From NCBI GenBank assembly GCA_003155135.1, contig PMFN01000006.1:1-57802 (forward strand): a DNA stretch of 57,802 bases, given 5' to 3'. The position numbers were made by a program, and so were the translations under genes. Source of the DNA: Acidimicrobiaceae bacterium (GTDB lineage Bacteria; Actinomycetota; Acidimicrobiia; Acidimicrobiales; RAAP-2). Shown here in pieces: positions 9,277-21,994 of this stretch (position 1 is the stretch's first letter; every line of letters begins with the position of its first letter). The notes under the pieces are model-generated. The model was not told where the DNA came from and made no database searches. It was given only the letters and a program-made list of their open reading frames with translations.

Positions 9277-10392
9277 ATGATCCGGTTGCAACAGGCGCTT
9301 CCCGAGCGCTACAGGGACGCGCCGCCCGAAGAGCTCGCCGCTCGTATCGCGGCCGCGAAGGCGACGCTCGGTGAGCGGCTGCTCATTTTGGGCCACCACT
9401 ACCAGCGTGACGAGGTCATGGCCTGGGCCGATGTGCGCGGCGACTCCTTCGGCCTGTCTCGCATCGCGGCAGACCGCCCGGAGGCCGACTTCATCGTCTT
9501 TTGCGGCGTGCACTTCATGGCCGAATCGGCCGACGTCCTCACCCAGGCCCACCAGCAGGTGCTGCTCCCCGACCTGAATGCCGGCTGCTCGATGGCCGAC
9601 ATGGCCGACATCGAGGCTGTCGAAGAGGCATGGGCCGCACTCGGCGAAGTGACCGACACCGGTCGGATCGTGCCGATCACCTACATGAACTCGGCGGCGT
9701 CGCTGAAGGCGTTCGTCGGACGCCACGGCGGGGCGGTGTGCACCTCTTCGAATGCGCGAGCGGTGCTGACGTGGGCGCTCGATCCCGAGCACCGGGGCAC
9801 GGCACGCGGCGACAAGGTCCTGTTCTTCCCCGACCAGCACCTCGGGCGCAACACCGCGTTCGACCTCGGCTACGCCGCCTCGGACATGGCGGTGTGGAAC
9901 CCCCGCCTCGAGCTCGGGGGTCTCGACGACGTGGGGGTCAAGGCGGCCACGCTCTTGTTGTGGAAGGGACATTGCTCGGTCCATCAGCGGTTCCGGCCCG
10001 CCCACCTCGAGGCGTTCCGCGCCGAGCACCCCGACGGGATCGTGGTCGTGCACCCCGAGTGCGCCCACGATGTCGTCGAGCTCGCCGACGAGGTCGGCTC
10101 GACCGACTTCATCATCCGGGCGGTCGGGGCCGCGCCGGCGGGCTCCGTCCTCGGCATCGGCACGGAGATCCACCTCGTCAAGCGGCTCGCCGACGAGCAT
10201 CCCGACAAGACGGTGGTCTGCCTCGACCCGCTGATCTGCCCCTGCTCGACCATGTTCCGCATCGACGCCCCCCACCTCGCGTGGGTGCTCGAGGGGCTGG
10301 TCGACGGCGAGATACGCAACCGCATCACCGTCGACGCCGAGACCGCACAGTGGGCACGGGTCGCGCTCGAGCGCATGCTCGCCATCACCTGA
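9277..10392 (+). CDS. nadA: Quinolinate synthase NadA
   Basis: This 371-residue iron-sulfur enzyme condenses iminoaspartate (made by NadB) with dihydroxyacetone phosphate to give quinolinate for NAD synthesis. The GHHYQRDEV motif opens the first of three pseudo-repeat domains, and the three conserved cysteine regions expected to hold the [4Fe-4S] cluster are visible: FCGVHFMAE, HPECAHD and CPCSTM. The start is the ATG at 9277 with AGGGGG about nine bases upstream. It stands alone on the plus strand between uvrC and uvrA; nadB and nadC are not in the window. Upstream sequence (9047-9276) must hold divergent promoters for nadA and uvrC, but no convincing -35/-10 pair or NAD-responsive operator was recognised. 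Confidence 0.96.
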   Translation: MIRLQQALPERYRDAPPEELAARIAAAKATLGERLLILGHHYQRDEVMAWADVRGDSFGLSRIAADRPEADFIVFCGVHFMAESADVLTQAHQQVLLPDLNAGCSMADMADIEAVEEAWAALGEVTDTGRIVPITYMNSAASLKAFVGRHGGAVCTSSNARAVLTWALDPEHRGTARGDKVLFFPDQHLGRNTAFDLGYAASDMAVWNPRLELGGLDDVGVKAATLLLWKGHCSVHQRFRPAHLEAFRAEHPDGIVVVHPECAHDVVELADEVGSTDFIIRAVGAAPAGSVLGIGTEIHLVKRLADEHPDKTVVCLDPLICPCSTMFRIDAPHLAWVLEGLVDGEIRNRITVDAETAQWARVALERMLAIT

Positions 10393-10399
10393 GACACCA

Positions 10400-10419
10400 C
10401 CGGGGACTCCCCGCCCCGG
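10400..10419. terminator. Possible bidirectional terminator between nadA and uvrA
   Basis: A GC-rich inverted repeat (CCGGGG and CCCCGG around ACTCCCCG, with an alternative tighter CGGGG/CCCCG hairpin inside) fills the 28-base gap between the convergent nadA and uvrA stop codons. There is no T tract. Its place between two convergent stops is the main support. Confidence 0.4.
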
Positions 10420-10420
10420 A

Positions 10421-13270
<2,850 letters not shown>

Positions 13271-13282
13271 CATTGGAGGATA
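13271..13282 (-). promoter_or_regulatory. Candidate leaderless promoter -10 box of uvrA
   Basis: On the minus strand the sequence reads TATCCT, six bases (CCAATG), then the GTG start of uvrA. TATCCT fits the actinobacterial TANNNT -10 pattern and a six-base gap puts the transcription start at the start codon itself. No Shine-Dalgarno sequence is present. A weak -35-like TTTGGG lies about 16 bases further upstream. The same layout is seen at uvrB. Confidence 0.45.
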
Positions 13283-13323
13283 CCGGAGCGCAGTGACACC
13301 CAAATCGGGTGCCAGCGGGCCCG

Positions 13324-15420
13324 CTACGTGCCTGGAGCCACGTCCTCGGCCGCCACCAGCCCAGTGGCCAGCAGCGCCGGGGTGGGCGTCCCGGCCCGCA
13401 GCTCGACGAGTTCGTCGCGCAGCAGGGCCGCCTCCTCGTAGCGCAGCTCGTTTGCCGCCGCCTCCATCTCGGCTTCGATCTGCTCGATGAGGGCGGCGAT
13501 CTCGGCGGGCGGCTCCGAGCCGGGTGCCGTGGCGAGGCCGGCCCGCTCGCGCAGTGCCCGGGTACCGCGCCCCGAGCGCACGTCGGCGCGGCTGCGCTTG
13601 GCACCCGACGTCCCTTCCCCGCTGCCACGCAGGCGCGCCAGGATGTCGGTCACGGCCTTCGTGATCGTCTTCGGGTCGATGCCGTTGGCGGCGTTGTAGG
13701 CGATCTGGCGCTCACGCCGTCGCTGGGTCACCGAGACGGCGGTGCGCATCGAGTCGGTGATCGTGTCGGCGTAGAGCACCACCCGGCCGTCGACGTTGCG
13801 GGCGGCGCGGCCCATGGTCTGGATCAGCGACGATGCGGAGCGCAAGAATCCCTCCTTGTCGGCATCGAGGATGGCGACGAGGGAGACCTCAGGGAGATCG
13901 AGGCCCTCGCGCAGCAAGTTGATGCCGACCAGCACGTCGATGGCCCCGAGGCGCAGGCTGCGCAGGATCTCGATGCGGGTGATGGTGTCGATGTCCGAGT
14001 GCAGGTACTGCACCTTGATCCCGGCGTCGGCCAGGTAGTCGGTGAGATCCTCGGCCATCTTCTTGGTCAGGGTGGTCACCAGCACCCGACCGCCGTGGCC
14101 CACGGCCTCGTCGATGCGCGCCATGAGGTCGTCGACCTGGCCCTTGGTGGGCTGGATGACCACCTCGGGGTCGACCAGCCCGGTGGGGCGGATCACCTGC
14201 TCGACGATCTGGTCGGAGTGCTCGAGCTCGTAGGGGCCCGGCGTCGCCGAGACGAAGACGGCCTGGGGCACCCGCTCGGTGAACTCCTCGAAGCGCAGCG
14301 GCCGGTTGTCCCGGGCCGACGGGAGCCGGAAACCGTGCTCGACCAGGGTGTCCTTGCGGGACCGGTCACCGGCGTACTGGCCGTTCAGCTGCGGGACGGC
14401 CACATGGCTCTCGTCGATCACCACCAGAAAGTCCTTCGGGAAGAAGTCGAGGAGGGTGAAGGGCGCCTCACCGGGCTGGCGCCCGTCGAGGTGGCGGCTG
14501 TAGTTCTCGATGCCCGAGCACACGCCGGTCTCGGCCAGCATCTCGAGGTCGTGCTCGGTGCGGACCCGCAGGCGCTGGGCCTCGAGGAGCTTCCCCTCGC
14601 GCTGGAACTCACCCAAGCGCTCGCGCAGCTCCACCTCGATCGAGGCGATGGCCCGCTTGATGGTCTCGTCGCCCGCCACGTAGTGGGTGGCGGCGAAGAC
14701 CACCAGGTCGTCCAGCTCGTCGCCCATCTCGCCGGTCAGCACATCGAAGGGCACGATGCGCTCCACCGTGTCGCCGAAGAACTCGACCCGCAGTGCCTGC
14801 TCCTCGTAGGCGGGGTGGATCTCGACGGTGTCACCACGGGCCCGGAACGTTCCGCGGACCAGGTTCACGTCGTTGCGGTCGTACTGCAGGTCGACGAGCC
14901 GGCGCAGCAGGGCCCGCTGGTCGTATTCCTGGCCGACCGAGAGGCCGAGGATCCGGTCCCGGTACTCGCTCGGCGAGCCGAGGCCGTAGATGCACGACAC
15001 CGAGGCCACCACGATGACGTCGTTTCGCAGCAGCAGCGACGAGGTCGAGGCGTGGCGCAGACGGTCGATCTCATCGTTGATCGACGAGTCCTTCTCGATG
15101 TAGGTGTCGGTGGTCGGCAGGTAGGCCTCGGGTTGGTAGTAGTCGTAGTACGAGACGAAGAACTCCACGCGGTTGTGCGGGAAGAAGTCACGCAGCTCGC
15201 TCGAGAGCTGCGCGGCGAGGGACTTGTTCGGTTCGATGATGAGAGTCGGGCGGCGCGCCGCCTCGATCATCCAGGCGATGGTGGCCGTCTTCCCGCTCCC
15301 GGTGATCCCCTGGAGCGTCTGGTAGCGGTCGCCACGTTGGACCCCCTCGACCAGTGAGGCGATGGCCGCTGGCTGGTCGCCGGCGGGCTGGAAGGGCGAG
15401 ACGACCTGGAACTCGGACAC
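13324..15420 (-). CDS. uvrB: UvrABC excinuclease subunit B
   Basis: This 698-residue helicase-like ATPase verifies the lesion by inserting a beta-hairpin between DNA strands and recruits UvrC. Motif I ([14 protein letters not shown]) lies near residue 38 and the beta-hairpin region reads [12 protein letters not shown] near residue 95. The later helicase motifs ([17 protein letters not shown]) are intact. A UVR motif for UvrC contact is near residue 655 ([20 protein letters not shown]), followed by a short variable tail. The start is the GTG at 15420. It is flanked by coaE upstream and uvrA downstream, as in mycobacteria. Confidence 0.97.
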   Translation of the reverse strand: MSEFQVVSPFQPAGDQPAAIASLVEGVQRGDRYQTLQGITGSGKTATIAWMIEAARRPTLIIEPNKSLAAQLSSELRDFFPHNRVEFFVSYYDYYQPEAYLPTTDTYIEKDSSINDEIDRLRHASTSSLLLRNDVIVVASVSCIYGLGSPSEYRDRILGLSVGQEYDQRALLRRLVDLQYDRNDVNLVRGTFRARGDTVEIHPAYEEQALRVEFFGDTVERIVPFDVLTGEMGDELDDLVVFAATHYVAGDETIKRAIASIEVELRERLGEFQREGKLLEAQRLRVRTEHDLEMLAETGVCSGIENYSRHLDGRQPGEAPFTLLDFFPKDFLVVIDESHVAVPQLNGQYAGDRSRKDTLVEHGFRLPSARDNRPLRFEEFTERVPQAVFVSATPGPYELEHSDQIVEQVIRPTGLVDPEVVIQPTKGQVDDLMARIDEAVGHGGRVLVTTLTKKMAEDLTDYLADAGIKVQYLHSDIDTITRIEILRSLRLGAIDVLVGINLLREGLDLPEVSLVAILDADKEGFLRSASSLIQTMGRAARNVDGRVVLYADTITDSMRTAVSVTQRRRERQIAYNAANGIDPKTITKAVTDILARLRGSGEGTSGAKRSRADVRSGRGTRALRERAGLATAPGSEPPAEIAALIEQIEAEMEAAANELRYEEAALLRDELVELRAGTPTPALLATGLVAAEDVAPGT

Positions 15421-15432
15421 ATGGCAATTCTA
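15421..15432 (-). promoter_or_regulatory. Candidate leaderless promoter -10 box of uvrB
   Basis: On the minus strand TAGAAT is followed by six bases (TGCCAT) and then the GTG start codon of uvrB. TAGAAT differs from the consensus TATAAT by one base, and the spacing places the transcript start at the GTG. No ribosome-binding sequence precedes the gene. A convincing -35 element is not seen; GTCAGC sits 16 bases upstream. Confidence 0.5.
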
Positions 15433-15481
15433 CCGGTCACCTGTAACAGCTGACCGGGTCGCAGCCACCGGTCGGCGTCGA

Positions 15482-16099
15482 TCAGGCGTGGCCCGTGTGG
15501 TCGGCCTGGGCGCCCAACCAGGCCCAGAGCCGCTCGACCTCGCCCTCGAGGTGGGCGAGGTCACCGCCGTTGTCGAGCACGTAGTCGGCCATCTCGAGGC
15601 GCTCGTCACGGCCCGCCTGTGCGTCCATGCGGGCCTCAGCGTCCTCCTTCGCCATGCCGCGGTCTCGGATCAGGCGCTCGAGCGCCACGTCGCGGGGGGT
15701 GTCGACAACCACGACGAGATCGAGGCCCAGGTCGGGGCGGTGCTCGGGTCGCAGGAGCGGGATGGCGAAAAGCACCACGGCCGACGTCGCCTCGACCCCG
15801 GCCCTGCGCCTCGCCATCTCGGCCCCGATGGCGGGGTGGGTGATCGCATTGAGATCGGCGAGGGCACCGGGGTCCGAGAACGCGACCTTGGCGAGGGCCG
15901 GCCGGTCGATCGAGCCATCGTGGGCGAGGATGTCGGTCCCGAAACGCTCCACGAGCGGCCCATAGGCGACCCCGCCCGGCTGGACCACGTCACGGGCGAC
16001 CTGGTCGGCGTCGATCAGCACCGCCCCCTTGTCCACCAAGAGGTCGCAGACTGTCGACTTTCCGCTGCCGATGCCGCCCGCCACGCCTACCGCCAGCAC
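15482..16099 (-). CDS. coaE: Dephospho-CoA kinase
   Basis: A 205-residue P-loop kinase that phosphorylates dephospho-CoA, the last step of coenzyme A synthesis. The N-terminal GVAGGIGSGKST contains the Walker A lysine at residue 14, followed by the substrate-binding DADQVARDVV segment. The frame is open another 29 codons upstream, but the GTG at 16099 has GGAGGA just before it and gives the normal family length. In mycobacteria rpsA lies immediately upstream of coaE; here rpsA is 27 kb away and on the far side of the envelope and transporter genes. Confidence 0.95.
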   Translation of the reverse strand: MLAVGVAGGIGSGKSTVCDLLVDKGAVLIDADQVARDVVQPGGVAYGPLVERFGTDILAHDGSIDRPALAKVAFSDPGALADLNAITHPAIGAEMARRRAGVEATSAVVLFAIPLLRPEHRPDLGLDLVVVVDTPRDVALERLIRDRGMAKEDAEARMDAQAGRDERLEMADYVLDNGGDLAHLEGEVERLWAWLGAQADHTGHA

Positions 16100-16226
16100 G
16101 GGTCCTCCGGGGCGCAGTCGCCGCTCGGGGTCGGGCGCGACAACCGACGGCTCTCGATTCGCACGGCCGCAGCCTACCGAGTGCACCCGGAGCGGCCTGA
16201 GAACCTCCTAAGCTGCCCAACCGGCC

Positions 16227-19200
16227 ATGGCGAAGAGCGTCTCCTCACCCGTGCATCCACCCGGGCTCACAGGGGGCGGCGCCGGAAACGACGTCACCAC
16301 GTCTCCCGCGGCCGACGTGGCGGGCTCTTCGCCTACGCGGCGCCGGTCGGCGTGGGTGTGGCTCCTCGACGTCACCATCTGGCTGGCTTTGGCGGCCATT
16401 AGCTACATCCCGTCCTTTCGGACCCAGCCCGGCATGGTGGCGGCCGACACGAAGCAGTACCTCTACCTCGATCCGGGACGGCTGATCCAAAGCGCACTTT
16501 CAATGTGGAACCCCGACGTCGGGGCGGGCACCGTCACCCACCAGAACATCGGTTACGCGTTCCCGATGGGCCCGTACTACTGGCTGGTCCATCAGCTCGG
16601 CGTCCCCATGTGGGTCGGCCAGCGCTTCTGGATGGGCACCTTGTTCTTCGCCGCCGGCACCGGGGTCCTCGTGCTCGGACGGCTCCTCGGGCTCTCGAGA
16701 GCGGGCCAGGTGGGCGCCGCGCTCATGTACATGCTCACGCCGTACGTGATCGACTACATCGCCCGCATCTCGGCGATCGTCATGCCCTGGGCCGCACTCG
16801 GGTGGCTGTTGGTGTTCACCGTGCTGGCGGTGCGCAAGGGGCATTGGCGCTACCCCGCGCTGTTTGCCCTGGTGATCGCCCTCGTCGGAGGCGTGAACGC
16901 CACGTCGGTCCTCCTTGTCGGCCTCGCCCCGCTGCTGTGGCTGCTCTACGCGGTCTTCGTGTCGCGCGAGGCGACGGCGCGCTCGGCGGTGGCTGCGGCG
17001 CTGCGCATCGGCATCTTGTCGCTCGGCGTCTCGCTCTGGTGGATGGCCGGGTTGTGGGCTGAGGGCGCCTACGGCATCAACGTCTTGAAGTTCACCGAGA
17101 CGCTGCCCACCGTCTCGATCACCTCGCTCTCCTCCGAGGTGCTGCGCGGGCTCGGCTACTGGTACTTCTACGGCCAGGACAAGCTCCAGCCCTGGACGCT
17201 CGCCTCGGAGGGCTACACGCAGTGGCCGTGGCTCATCGGGGTCAGCTTCGCGGTGCCCGCCCTTTGCTTCGTCATGGCCATGCTGGCCCGATGGCGCTAC
17301 CGGGCCTTCGCGGTCGGCCTCATCCTGGTCGGCACGGTGCTGGCTGTCGGTGCCTACCCCTATTCGAACCCCACGCCCTTCGGGTCGCTCATCAAGACCG
17401 CCGGGTCCGACTCCACGCTCGGGCTCGCCATGCGATCGACCAACCGGATCGTCCCGCTCGTCATCTTGGGCCTCGCCCTCCTCCTCGGAGCTGGGCTGTC
17501 TGCGCTCACTGATGCACAGCGGCTGGTCGGACTCTTCGTGCTCGTGCTCTCCGGCGCACTCGTGGCGGCCAACCTCCCACCGCTGTGGGACGGGACACTT
17601 GTCGCCACCAACCTCGAGCGGCCCGAGACGCTGCCGAGCTACATCACCGACGCCGCTGCCTATATGAACGCCCAGAGCCACGACACGAGGGTGCTCGAGC
17701 TCCCGGGCGAGGACTTCGCCTACTACCGCTGGGGGGTGACGGCGGACCCGGTCTGGCCCGGGCTCATGACGCGGCCCTACCTGACCCGAGCGGCGGTGCC
17801 GCAGGGCGAGGCGGGCAGCGTCAACCTCCTCCAAGCACTCGACGAGTCCATCGAAGACGGCGTGTTTGTCCCCCAGACGCTCGTCCCGATCGCCGGCCTG
17901 CTGTCGGCCGGCGACATCCTCTACGAGTCCGACGTCCAGTACGAGCGCTTCAACACCGCGAGGCCCCAGCCGCTGTGGCTGGCGCTCAACTCGCCCGCCG
18001 CCGGCCTCGAGCCACCCGTCACCTTCGGCACGCCCACCTTGTACACGCCCATCGAGTACCCGCTCACCGACGAGACCCAGCTCGCCATCCCGACCGGCGC
18101 GTCGATCCCCCCGCCCGTCGCTGTGTTCGGCGTGCCCAACGCTCGACCCATCGTCCGCACCGAGACGCCGACCGCTCCCCTGCTCGTCGCCGGCGACGGC
18201 CAGGGTCTGGTCAATGCCGCCGCCGCCGGTCTCCTCGCCAACAACCCGACGATCTTCTATTCGGCGAGCTACGCCCAGAACAACGCCGGGCTCCAGGCCC
18301 AGCTCGCACGCGGCGCGGTGCTCGTCCTCACCGACACCAACCAAAAGCAGCTCGACACGTGGGGCACGGTCGACGACAACTACGGGTACGTGGAGACCGC
18401 CAACGAGACGCCGCTCGCGCCGAACCCGGCCGAGTCGGCTCTCCCGGTGTTCCCGGGCGCACCGACGTCGACCCAGACGGTGGCCGAGCTCAGCCAGGTC
18501 GCCTCGGTTCGGGCCACCGCCTACGGCAACCCAATCACCAACACGCCCGAGAACCGGCCCTTCGAGGCGGTCGACGGCGACATCGACACCGCATGGACCG
18601 AGGGGGCCTTCAGCCCCGCCATTGGCGCCACCCTCCAGATCGGCCTCACGCACCCGGTCACGACTGACCACATCACCCTGCTCCAGCCCCAGAAAGGGGC
18701 CCGCAACCGCCACGTCACGCGGGTCACGCTCACCTTCGACGGCAAGGCGCACACGACGGTGGACCTCGGGGCTTCCTCGCTCTCGACGCCTGGCGAGGTG
18801 GTCACCTTCGGCACGCGGACCTTCCACACGCTGTCGGTGACGGTCGACGCGACCAGCTCGGGCATCCGCAAGAGCTACGACGGGGAGAGTTCAGTCGGCT
18901 TCGCCGAGGTCGAGGTCCCCGGCGTCCCGGCGGCGACCGAGGTCCTCCGGCTGCCGACCGACCTGCTCAGCGCAGCCGGAGCGAGCTCTGCCTACCATCA
19001 GCTCGACATCGTGGTGAACAGGCTCAGAGCCGAGCCCGTGCCGCCGCGCAGCGACCCCGAGACCACCTTGTCGCGCTCGTTCACCCTCCCGACCGCCCGG
19101 AACTTCTCGATCGGGGGACTCGCCAGGATCTCGACCCTCGCACCCGATCCGGTCGTCAACGCCCTCCTCGGGCGGAGCGCCTCGACCAGCTCGCCGACAC

Positions 19201-21056
19201 GCGACGAGGCGACCGTCGTCCAGGCCAACTCGTCGGGCCGGCTGCCCGGGGACCTCGCCGCGGGGGCCAGCGCGGCGATCGACGGCAACCCGGCCACGGC
19301 CTGGATGCCCGGCCTCGGCCCCCAAGACGGCGGTTGGGTCGAGTACCAGCTGAGCCACCCGATCACCTTCGACCACCTCGACCTCCAGATCGTCGCCGAC
19401 GGCCGGCATTCGATCCCGACCACCATCACCGTGAGCACCCAGGGTGCGAGCCGCCAGGTGACGCTGCCCGCCATCGACCCCGGCAAGGGGCGGACCCAGG
19501 GGTCGGTGACCTCGGTACCGGTCCAGTTCGCATCGTTGTCGGGTTCGGAGGTCCGCGTCACTGTCGACTCGACGGACCCGGTGCACTTCCACGACTACAT
19601 CTCGGACCGCCAGAACACCGAGCCGGTCGGGCTGGCCGAGGTCGGCATCCCGGGGGTTGCGCCACAGGGCACGCCGGCCACCATCCCGACGGTGTGCGAA
19701 CCAGGCCTCCTCGCCATCGACGGCATGCCCATCGACGTCCAGATCAGCGGGACGACGGCGACCGCACTCGGCAACGGCGGCCTCTCGGTGACCGGCTGTG
19801 GCAATTCGGCCCACGGGATCACACTCAGCGCGGGCACCCACCTGCTCACGACCGCCCCCTACGAGACCGCCGGTGTCGACCTCGACTCGCTCACCCTGGC
19901 GTCGGCGGCGGGTGGCGGGGCGCTCCCTTTGACCCCGACCGGCCAGATTCCTCCGAGCGCAGTGCCGGTTGCCTCCTCCCCCACCGTGTCGGTGCTCGCC
20001 TCGAACCGAAGCGGCATGCGGGTGTCGGTCACCGGCGAGGGGTCGCCGTACTGGCTCGTCCTCGGCCAGAGCCAGAACCGCGGCTGGCACGCCACCACGT
20101 CGACCGGCGTGGCGCTCGGCTCCTCGAGCCTCATCGACGGCTATGCGAACGGCTGGTACGTGCCGGCGCGCCTGGCCACGGGCACCACCGTCTTCAACCT
20201 CGCCTGGCTCCCCCAGCGCCTCGTCAACGTGGCACTGCTCACCTCGTCGGGCGCGCTCGCCATCAGCCTCGGGCTCATCCTCATCCCACCGGGCATCATC
20301 TCCCGGCGCCTCAGTCGCCGGCGGGCCCGCAGGGAGGCCAAGGGTCCGCGCCACGTGGCCGGTTCGAACGGCACCGCGTCGCTCGCGCTGGCGGCCACGG
20401 CGACCGAGGGGCCGCCTGGAGGCGGCACCGACAGCGCCGCACCGACGCGCGCCGAGGGAGCGGAGTTCAGGCCGCAACTGACGCTCCCCTTGCGCAGCGC
20501 CGGCGTCCGCCCCGCCTGGTACTGGGCCATCCTGATCGCCCTCGCGAGCGGCCTCGTTGTCGCCGCCGTCGTCGCGCCGGTGGTCGGCCTGGCCATCGGT
20601 GCCCTGGTTCTTCTGGGGCTGCTCGTGAGCTGGAGCCGGGGGATCGCGCTCATCGGCGCTATCGGCCTGGTCGTCGCCACCGGCGTATACATGGTGACCC
20701 GCCAGCGTCGCTACGGTTTCGTCCCCGACATCAACTGGCCGGCCCATTTCCCGAGGGCTGACACCCTGGCGTGGCTGGCCATCTGCGTGCTGGCGGCCGA
20801 CGCTGTGGTCATCGCCGTCCGGCACCGCCCCCGCCCGAAGATCCGCCGGCGGCGGCGCAAGGCGGACGCTGCCGACGAGCCCTCCCCGCCGTCGGCGCCG
20901 ACGAGCGACGATGTCGCCCCACTGGTCGGTGGACCTGTGGCTCCCGACGAGCCCTCGGCCGGTTCGCACGCGCCGGGCGCCGCGCCAGAGGATCTCCCGG
21001 CGAGCTCGGCGGGGACGCCGCGCTCACCCTGGCGCTACCGGCGCAACCTGCCGTGA
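16227..21056 (+). CDS. AftD-like GT-C family membrane glycosyltransferase (DUF3367 type) with discoidin-like modules
   Basis: This is a 1609-residue polytopic protein resembling mycobacterial AftD, an alpha-(1->3)-arabinofuranosyltransferase that uses decaprenyl-phosphate arabinose outside the membrane. The N-terminal third holds about ten membrane helices. The first outer loop carries the GT-C type acidic motif ADTKQYLYLDPGRLI near residue 75, then SMWNPDVGAGTVTHQNIGYAF and WVGQRFW, all matching the AftD pattern. A large extracellular part follows with two discoidin/CBM-like segments (AFEAVDGDIDTAW-like at about 761-870 and AAIDGNPATAW at about 1010-1120). Four to five helices and a basic, Pro-rich cytosolic tail (from about 1530) close the protein. 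It is longer than AftD (about 1400). Donor and acceptor are inferred only. It diverges from coaE; a TAAGCT box lies 12 bases before the ATG. Confidence 0.82.
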   Translation: MAKSVSSPVHPPGLTGGGAGNDVTTSPAADVAGSSPTRRRSAWVWLLDVTIWLALAAISYIPSFRTQPGMVAADTKQYLYLDPGRLIQSALSMWNPDVGAGTVTHQNIGYAFPMGPYYWLVHQLGVPMWVGQRFWMGTLFFAAGTGVLVLGRLLGLSRAGQVGAALMYMLTPYVIDYIARISAIVMPWAALGWLLVFTVLAVRKGHWRYPALFALVIALVGGVNATSVLLVGLAPLLWLLYAVFVSREATARSAVAAALRIGILSLGVSLWWMAGLWAEGAYGINVLKFTETLPTVSITSLSSEVLRGLGYWYFYGQDKLQPWTLASEGYTQWPWLIGVSFAVPALCFVMAMLARWRYRAFAVGLILVGTVLAVGAYPYSNPTPFGSLIKTAGSDSTLGLAMRSTNRIVPLVILGLALLLGAGLSALTDAQRLVGLFVLVLSGALVAANLPPLWDGTLVATNLERPETLPSYITDAAAYMNAQSHDTRVLELPGEDFAYYRWGVTADPVWPGLMTRPYLTRAAVPQGEAGSVNLLQALDESIEDGVFVPQTLVPIAGLLSAGDILYESDVQYERFNTARPQPLWLALNSPAAGLEPPVTFGTPTLYTPIEYPLTDETQLAIPTGASIPPPVAVFGVPNARPIVRTETPTAPLLVAGDGQGLVNAAAAGLLANNPTIFYSASYAQNNAGLQAQLARGAVLVLTDTNQKQLDTWGTVDDNYGYVETANETPLAPNPAESALPVFPGAPTSTQTVAELSQVASVRATAYGNPITNTPENRPFEAVDGDIDTAWTEGAFSPAIGATLQIGLTHPVTTDHITLLQPQKGARNRHVTRVTLTFDGKAHTTVDLGASSLSTPGEVVTFGTRTFHTLSVTVDATSSGIRKSYDGESSVGFAEVEVPGVPAATEVLRLPTDLLSAAGASSAYHQLDIVVNRLRAEPVPPRSDPETTLSRSFTLPTARNFSIGGLARISTLAPDPVVNALLGRSASTSSPTRDEATVVQANSSGRLPGDLAAGASAAIDGNPATAWMPGLGPQDGGWVEYQLSHPITFDHLDLQIVADGRHSIPTTITVSTQGASRQVTLPAIDPGKGRTQGSVTSVPVQFASLSGSEVRVTVDSTDPVHFHDYISDRQNTEPVGLAEVGIPGVAPQGTPATIPTVCEPGLLAIDGMPIDVQISGTTATALGNGGLSVTGCGNSAHGITLSAGTHLLTTAPYETAGVDLDSLTLASAAGGGALPLTPTGQIPPSAVPVASSPTVSVLASNRSGMRVSVTGEGSPYWLVLGQSQNRGWHATTSTGVALGSSSLIDGYANGWYVPARLATGTTVFNLAWLPQRLVNVALLTSSGALAISLGLILIPPGIISRRLSRRRARREAKGPRHVAGSNGTASLALAATATEGPPGGGTDSAAPTRAEGAEFRPQLTLPLRSAGVRPAWYWAILIALASGLVVAAVVAPVVGLAIGALVLLGLLVSWSRGIALIGAIGLVVATGVYMVTRQRRYGFVPDINWPAHFPRADTLAWLAICVLAADAVVIAVRHRPRPKIRRRRRKADAADEPSPPSAPTSDDVAPLVGGPVAPDEPSAGSHAPGAAPEDLPASSAGTPRSPWRYRRNLP

Positions 21057-21226
21057 CGGCGGCTCGGCGCGTCCCGTCACTGGCGCTGGCCGCTGTCGCG
21101 GCACCCTCGGGGGCCGCTGACCCTCCTGCAAGGTGCCGATCGATGACGCGAGCCCGGACACGGGGCGCCGGGCAACCCGCAGGCCGCACGCGGGACGGCG
21201 GCGGGCGCCCGGAGTAGGAAATTGGG

Positions 21227-21982
21227 ATGGACCATCTCAATTCCTTCGACGGGACACCGATCGCCTACCTCGACGCCGGCGACGGGCCGACCGTCATCCT
21301 CTCGCACGGCTTCGCTGCTGACCACCGTCTCAACTGGGTTCTCCCGGGCGTCGTGGACGCACTGGTGGCCTCGGGACGACGCGTGCTGGCACCCGACGCA
21401 CGCGGTCATGGGTCCTCGGGCAAGCCCCATGACCCCGATGCCTACGGCGGTGACGCCATGGTGCGCGACATCCAGTCCCTGCTCGACGCCCTGGGCGTCG
21501 ACGCCGTCGACGTGGTCGGCTACTCGATGGGTTCGCTCGTGTCCGCCCGGCTGGTGCCCCTGGAGCCGAGGGCCCGTTCACTCATCCTCGGCGGTGTGGG
21601 CGGACGGCTTGGGCGCGACCGACGACCGGCGAACAGTTCGGCGATCGCCGACGCACTCGAAGCCGACGACCCCCGCACCATCAGTGACCCGAGCGCCCGG
21701 GCGTTCCGGGCCTTCGCCGACGCCACCGGAGCCGATCGGATGGCACTTGCCGCCATCCAGCGTGCCCCGCTTGGCGAACCCGCCGCCCTGGATCGGATCG
21801 CCGTGCCCACCATGGTGCTCACCGGCGACGCCGACACCCTCGTCGGCCCACCCGATGCGCTCGCTGCCCGGATCCCCGGGGCGACCGCAAAGATCCTCGC
21901 CGGAGATCACCTGAGCGCGGTCAACGACCCGGCGTTCGCCCGCTCGATCGTGGACTTCATCGAGGCCGTCTCGGTGAGCTGA
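21227..21982 (+). CDS. Alpha/beta-hydrolase fold protein
   Basis: A 251-residue soluble hydrolase of the alpha/beta-hydrolase superfamily. The oxyanion-hole loop is ILSHGFAAD near residue 25, and the nucleophile elbow GYSMGS places the catalytic serine at residue 100. The acid is probably the aspartate in TGDADTLVGPP, and the histidine is in AGDHLSAV near the C-terminus, so the triad is complete. Substrate is not predictable; esterases, lipases and C-C hydrolases share this plan. The ATG has AGGA about eight bases upstream. It stands alone and converges on the DinB-type gene 12 bases downstream. Confidence 0.88.
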   Translation: MDHLNSFDGTPIAYLDAGDGPTVILSHGFAADHRLNWVLPGVVDALVASGRRVLAPDARGHGSSGKPHDPDAYGGDAMVRDIQSLLDALGVDAVDVVGYSMGSLVSARLVPLEPRARSLILGGVGGRLGRDRRPANSSAIADALEADDPRTISDPSARAFRAFADATGADRMALAAIQRAPLGEPAALDRIAVPTMVLTGDADTLVGPPDALAARIPGATAKILAGDHLSAVNDPAFARSIVDFIEAVSVS

Positions 21983-21994
21983 TCGTCCGAACCT

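Noticed and set aside
13271..15460. LexA/SOS boxes upstream of uvrA and uvrB
   Set aside because: The actinobacterial GAAC-N4-GTTC pattern was not found in either upstream region.
16500..18827. A 775-codon open frame on the minus strand opposite the AftD-like gene
   Set aside because: It is Arg/Gly/Glu/His-rich with no domains and lies fully opposite a well-supported gene; a high-GC antisense shadow.
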